Below are positions 12,663 through 15,132 of a DNA stretch of 15,132 nucleotides, piece by piece (positions within the stretch are counted from its first letter, which is position 1; every line of letters begins with the position of its first letter). The position numbers were made by a program, and so were the translations under genes. The notes under the pieces are model-generated. The model worked only from the letters and a program-made list of their open reading frames with translations, had not been told where the DNA came from and did no database searches. The stretch covers positions 1-15,132 of the forward strand of contig JBBQVO010000070.1 of assembly GCA_038211505.1 (NCBI GenBank), given 5' to 3'. This DNA comes from JBBQVO01 sp038211505 (GTDB taxonomy: Bacteria > Chloroflexota > Dehalococcoidia > DSTF01 > JACRBR01).

Positions 12663-14414
12663 ATGCAAGGGCATAAGATCTGGATCGGAACGTTGACGCT
12701 TGGTCTGATCATCGCTGCGGCGGTGGCGCTACCGAGCATGTTCAGCAGCAGCAGCACGCCGGCGCACGCCTTCACCGCGCCTACGGACAAGAACTACATC
12801 GCCATCGACTGCAATCCGTTGACCGCGGCAATCGATGACAACTGCACGTTCCCGTCGGGCACGTTGTCAGTCGATGTCGATGTCGTCGCCGCCAACGTCA
12901 CCGGCATTTCCGGTGAGAATCCGATCGCGGCCTTCAACTTCGTGGTGATCGCGCCCAAGTCCGTGCTGCTGCCGAAGAACGGCGTCAACACGACGAACGA
13001 CTCGAACCCCGATCTCCTTGACGCCAATCTCGCCGGCACCTGGGGCTTCCAGCCTTCGCCGATCAAGGACTGCACCGGCAACGCGGCGTACTCGTTCTGC
13101 TTCAACACCGACACCACGAAGTCGGACTCGTTCCTCTCCGCGTTCAATACCGCCGGCACCACGCCGTACACCATCGGTACAGCCACGCACATCGCGCAGG
13201 TGCACTACTCCGTCGTCGCCGACGGCACGGCGCTGCTCGATCTTGAGGGCGCGTCTGTAGACAACGGCGCGCCGTCGGCGGAGTGCCCGCAGGATCAGGA
13301 CGGAACCGGCGCAGTCTGCTTCAACGCCACCATTACGATCGGCACCCCCGTCGCGACCGCGACGAACACGGCGGCCGCGGCGACGAGCACGGCAACGAAG
13401 ACGAACACCGCCACGGCGACGGCCACGCGCACCAACACTCCGACCGCCACCAACACAGTCGCCGCTGCAACCAGCACACCCACCAACACGGCGACGGCGA
13501 CGCGCACCAACACGCCGACCGCGACGAATACCGTAGCGGCCGCAACCAGCACGCCGACGAACACCGCCACCGTGACGCCGGTGCCGACGAGCACGTCGAC
13601 GCCATCGTCGACGCCGACGAACACGCCGGCGCCGCCGACCGCCACACCAACTCCGTCGCCAACCGCGACGATCACAAACACGCCCATCCCGGGCGCGACG
13701 AACACGCCGGTCCCGACGTCAACGAGCACGCCACTGGCGACCGATACTTCGGTGCCGACGGCGACGAACACCGCCGCCCCAACGGCCACGGACACATCGG
13801 TGCCAACCGCGACGAGCACGTCGTCGCCGAACGACACCCCAACATCGACTCCGACGTCAACGCCGACCGACACGCCGGTGCCGCTGACGAACACGCCGAC
13901 GAGCACGCCCACCGACACGCCCGTGCCGCTCACGAACACGCCGACGAGCACCCCGACGGACACGCCGGTGCCGCTGACCAACACGCCGACGAGCACGCCG
14001 ACGAACACGCCGGTCGGCGTCCCGACCAGCACGCCAACGAACACGGCCGTGCCGACGTCCACGCCGACGGCCACGAAGGTTGCGACGAACACGCCGCAAG
14101 CTACGAGCACGCGAGCTGCGACCAACACGCCGGCGGCCACACGCACGGTCACCAAGACCGCCGTCGCGACGCGCACCGGGACGGCGACACGCGTCGCCAC
14201 CGCGACGGCAACGCCGCGGCCTGAGGCCTGCCTCACGTTCCGCCAGAAGGTGGATCTCGTGATCGGCATCCTGACCCACTTCGGCAGGCACGACGGCCAG
14301 AACGGTTACCGCGCCCGCTTCGATGTGAACCACGATGGCGTTATTAACCTCGCGGACCTGCAGAAGGTGCTGAACACCCGCACCTGCGGCCGCGCTCACG
14401 ACGACGACGACTAG
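12663..14414 (+). CDS. Secreted cohesin-like / Thr-rich linker / dockerin-like protein (paralogue 2)
   Basis: A 583-residue tandem paralogue of the preceding gene. The signal peptide (1-36) ends STPAHA; the head (37-230) differs from paralogue 1 at only 12 of 194 positions. The linker (231-522) is about 290 residues, some 120 longer, and contains two internal tandem duplications given separately. The tail (523-583) carries the calcium loop DVNHDGVINLAD within a half-dockerin-like segment bracketed by two Cys, and ends in an acidic DDDD. ATG 12663 is chosen over the frame opening at 12573 because GGGAGG (12653-12658) precedes it and MQGHKIWIG begins a normal signal peptide. It has its own leader and terminator, so it may be expressed under different conditions from its neighbour. 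Confidence 0.84.
   Translation: MQGHKIWIGTLTLGLIIAAAVALPSMFSSSSTPAHAFTAPTDKNYIAIDCNPLTAAIDDNCTFPSGTLSVDVDVVAANVTGISGENPIAAFNFVVIAPKSVLLPKNGVNTTNDSNPDLLDANLAGTWGFQPSPIKDCTGNAAYSFCFNTDTTKSDSFLSAFNTAGTTPYTIGTATHIAQVHYSVVADGTALLDLEGASVDNGAPSAECPQDQDGTGAVCFNATITIGTPVATATNTAAAATSTATKTNTATATATRTNTPTATNTVAAATSTPTNTATATRTNTPTATNTVAAATSTPTNTATVTPVPTSTSTPSSTPTNTPAPPTATPTPSPTATITNTPIPGATNTPVPTSTSTPLATDTSVPTATNTAAPTATDTSVPTATSTSSPNDTPTSTPTSTPTDTPVPLTNTPTSTPTDTPVPLTNTPTSTPTDTPVPLTNTPTSTPTNTPVGVPTSTPTNTAVPTSTPTATKVATNTPQATSTRAATNTPAATRTVTKTAVATRTGTATRVATATATPRPEACLTFRQKVDLVIGILTHFGRHDGQNGYRARFDVNHDGVINLADLQKVLNTRTCGRAHDDDD
13425..13574 (+). repeat. Two 75-nt in-frame repeats in the paralogue 2 linker
   Basis: Two adjacent 25-codon units (13425-13499 and 13500-13574), each reading TRTNTPTATNTVAAATSTPT and then NTATA or NTATV. 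Differences are almost all at third codon positions, which suggests selection on the protein sequence after duplication. Confidence 0.9.
13866..14000 (+). repeat. Three 45-nt in-frame repeats in the paralogue 2 linker
   Basis: Three 15-codon units (13866, 13911, 13956) each encode TDTPVPLTNTPTSTP; a partial fourth begins at 14001 (TNTPV). The units are synonymous variants of each other, absent from paralogue 1, and explain part of the longer linker. Confidence 0.93.
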
Positions 14415-14444
14415 CTGTCGGACCGCACGAATCCGCACATGAAA

Positions 14445-14473
14445 CGAAGGGGAGGCCACAAGCCTCCCCTTCG
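14445..14473 (+). terminator. Hairpin terminator of paralogue 2
   Basis: CGAAGGGGAGGC (14445-14456), loop cacaa, GCCTCCCCTTCG (14462-14473): a perfect 12-bp stem 30 nt after the stop. The T-run after it (CCTTTGATGTT) is weak, but position and stem strength match the terminator of paralogue 1. Confidence 0.82.
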
Positions 14474-14533
14474 CCTTTGATGTTGCATCTGCCCGTCCCG
14501 CGCGATCGCCCCGGCACTACATTGACGCCCGCG

Positions 14534-14562
14534 TTTCACGCCCACCGCCATCTCCGTACACT
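14534..14562 (+). promoter_or_regulatory. Putative leaderless promoter of the oxidoreductase
   Basis: TTTCAC (14534-14539), 17-nt spacer, TACACT (14557-14562). The ATG at 14569 lies exactly where transcription would start, and no Shine-Dalgarno is present, so the mRNA is probably leaderless. Confidence 0.55.
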
Positions 14563-14568
14563 GCCGCC

Positions 14569-15132
14569 ATGGATACGGACGTCGTGATCATTGGCGGCGG
14601 CGTGGTGGGACTCGCCGTGGCGGTCGAGCTGTCGCGCACGCGCCAGGTCACGGTCATCGAGCGCCACCCGGGCCTCGGCTACGAGACGAGTTCGCACAAC
14701 AGCGGCGTCATCCACGCCGGCATCTACTACCCCACGGCTTCGCTCAAGCACACGCTCTGCATCGAAGGCAACGGCCTGCTCTACGAATGGTGCGCCGCCC
14801 ACAACGTGCGCGCCAATCGCACCGGCAAGCTGATCATCGCCGTCGACGACAGCGAACGCGATGCCCTCGACGAGGTCGCCGCGCGCGCGCGCGAGAACGG
14901 CGTCCGCGAAATGTCGATGATCACCGACGGCGATCGCCTGCGTGAGATGGAGCCATCGGTGCGCTGCGTCGCCGCCCTCTATTCCGGCACGACGGGCGTC
15001 GTCGATCAGTCGGCGCTGATGGCCTCGTACGCCGCCGACGCGTCCGCGCGCGGCGCCTGGATCGCGCTCAAGCACGAGGTCGTCGCAATCGAGCGCGTCG
15101 ACGGCGGTTTCCGCGTCGGGATGCGCGACCCC
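14569..15132 (+). CDS. FAD-dependent oxidoreductase, LhgO/DAO family (5' part, runs off the window)
   Basis: The first 188 codons of an open frame without a stop. MDTDVVIIGGGVVGLAVAVE is the FAD-binding Rossmann motif (GxGxxG, here GGGVVG), followed by VTVIERHP, where the Glu binds ribose. HNSGVIHAGIYYP (44-56) is the strongly conserved segment of L-2-hydroxyglutarate dehydrogenase/oxidase, and SLKHTLCIEGN and TTGVVDQSAL follow in the family order. The protein most likely oxidises L-2-hydroxyglutarate to 2-oxoglutarate, passing electrons to quinone or oxygen, but related 2-hydroxyacid or amino-acid oxidases share this N-terminus. The C-terminal substrate domain is outside the window. The initiator ATG lies next to a -10 element with no ribosome-binding site. 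Confidence 0.88.
   Translation, partial: MDTDVVIIGGGVVGLAVAVELSRTRQVTVIERHPGLGYETSSHNSGVIHAGIYYPTASLKHTLCIEGNGLLYEWCAAHNVRANRTGKLIIAVDDSERDALDEVAARARENGVREMSMITDGDRLREMEPSVRCVAALYSGTTGVVDQSALMASYAADASARGAWIALKHEVVAIERVDGGFRVGMRDP

Noticed and set aside
1..15132. tRNA, rRNA, CRISPR array, transposase or integrase genes
   Set aside because: None seen on either strand: no regularly spaced direct repeats with unique spacers, no tRNA-like cloverleaf noticed, and no frame with transposase or recombinase motifs.

Overview
The window is high-GC bacterial DNA in which every supported gene lies on the + strand. The Thr/Asn/Pro-rich linkers of the TNTPT/TATNT type, the cohesin-like plus dockerin-like secreted proteins and the heptanucleotide tandem repeats between genes suggest a Chloroflexota bacterium, perhaps Dehalococcoidia-like. 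That assignment is an inference: there is no rRNA or other strong phylogenetic marker here.

Layout. Positions 1-231 are noncoding and carry a 63-nt heptad repeat. A 14-TM DHA2-type drug exporter (232-1689) follows, then a TIM-barrel glycosidase-like lipoprotein (1861-2979) and a small deazaflavin/F420-type reductase (3056-3523). A repeat-rich gap (3524-3818) leads into a regulated promoter, a 35-codon leader ORF, and a compact three-gene unit: a Tet(M)/OtrA-like ribosomal protection GTPase, a class I SAM methyltransferase and an aminoglycoside-phosphotransferase-family kinase (3880-7549). CTP synthase (pyrG, 7734-9389) has its own promoter and a very short attenuator-like leader. A repeat gap (9390-9680) holds a perfect 31-bp inverted repeat. 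It is followed by a four-TM DUF2269-like protein (9681-10157) and a small hydrophilic ORF (10267-10500). Two tandem paralogues (10810-12228 and 12663-14414) encode secreted proteins with a cohesin-like head, a long Thr-rich linker and a calcium-binding dockerin-like tail, each closed by a strong hairpin. The window ends inside an LhgO-like FAD oxidoreductase (14569 onward).

How the genes may work together. The exporter, ribosomal protection protein, methyltransferase and kinase look like an environmental drug-resistance neighbourhood; the last three are spaced as one operon behind a promoter with an inverted repeat over its -35 region. The most interesting regulatory site is in front of pyrG: a near-consensus promoter would start the transcript with GGGC, immediately followed by an intrinsic terminator. 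This is the arrangement expected for CTP-sensing reiterative-transcription attenuation, known from Gram-positive pyrG. The paralogue pair looks like a surface or extracellular system whose head domain is almost identical (about 94 percent) while the dockerin-like tails differ much more (about 60 percent) and the linkers differ in length.
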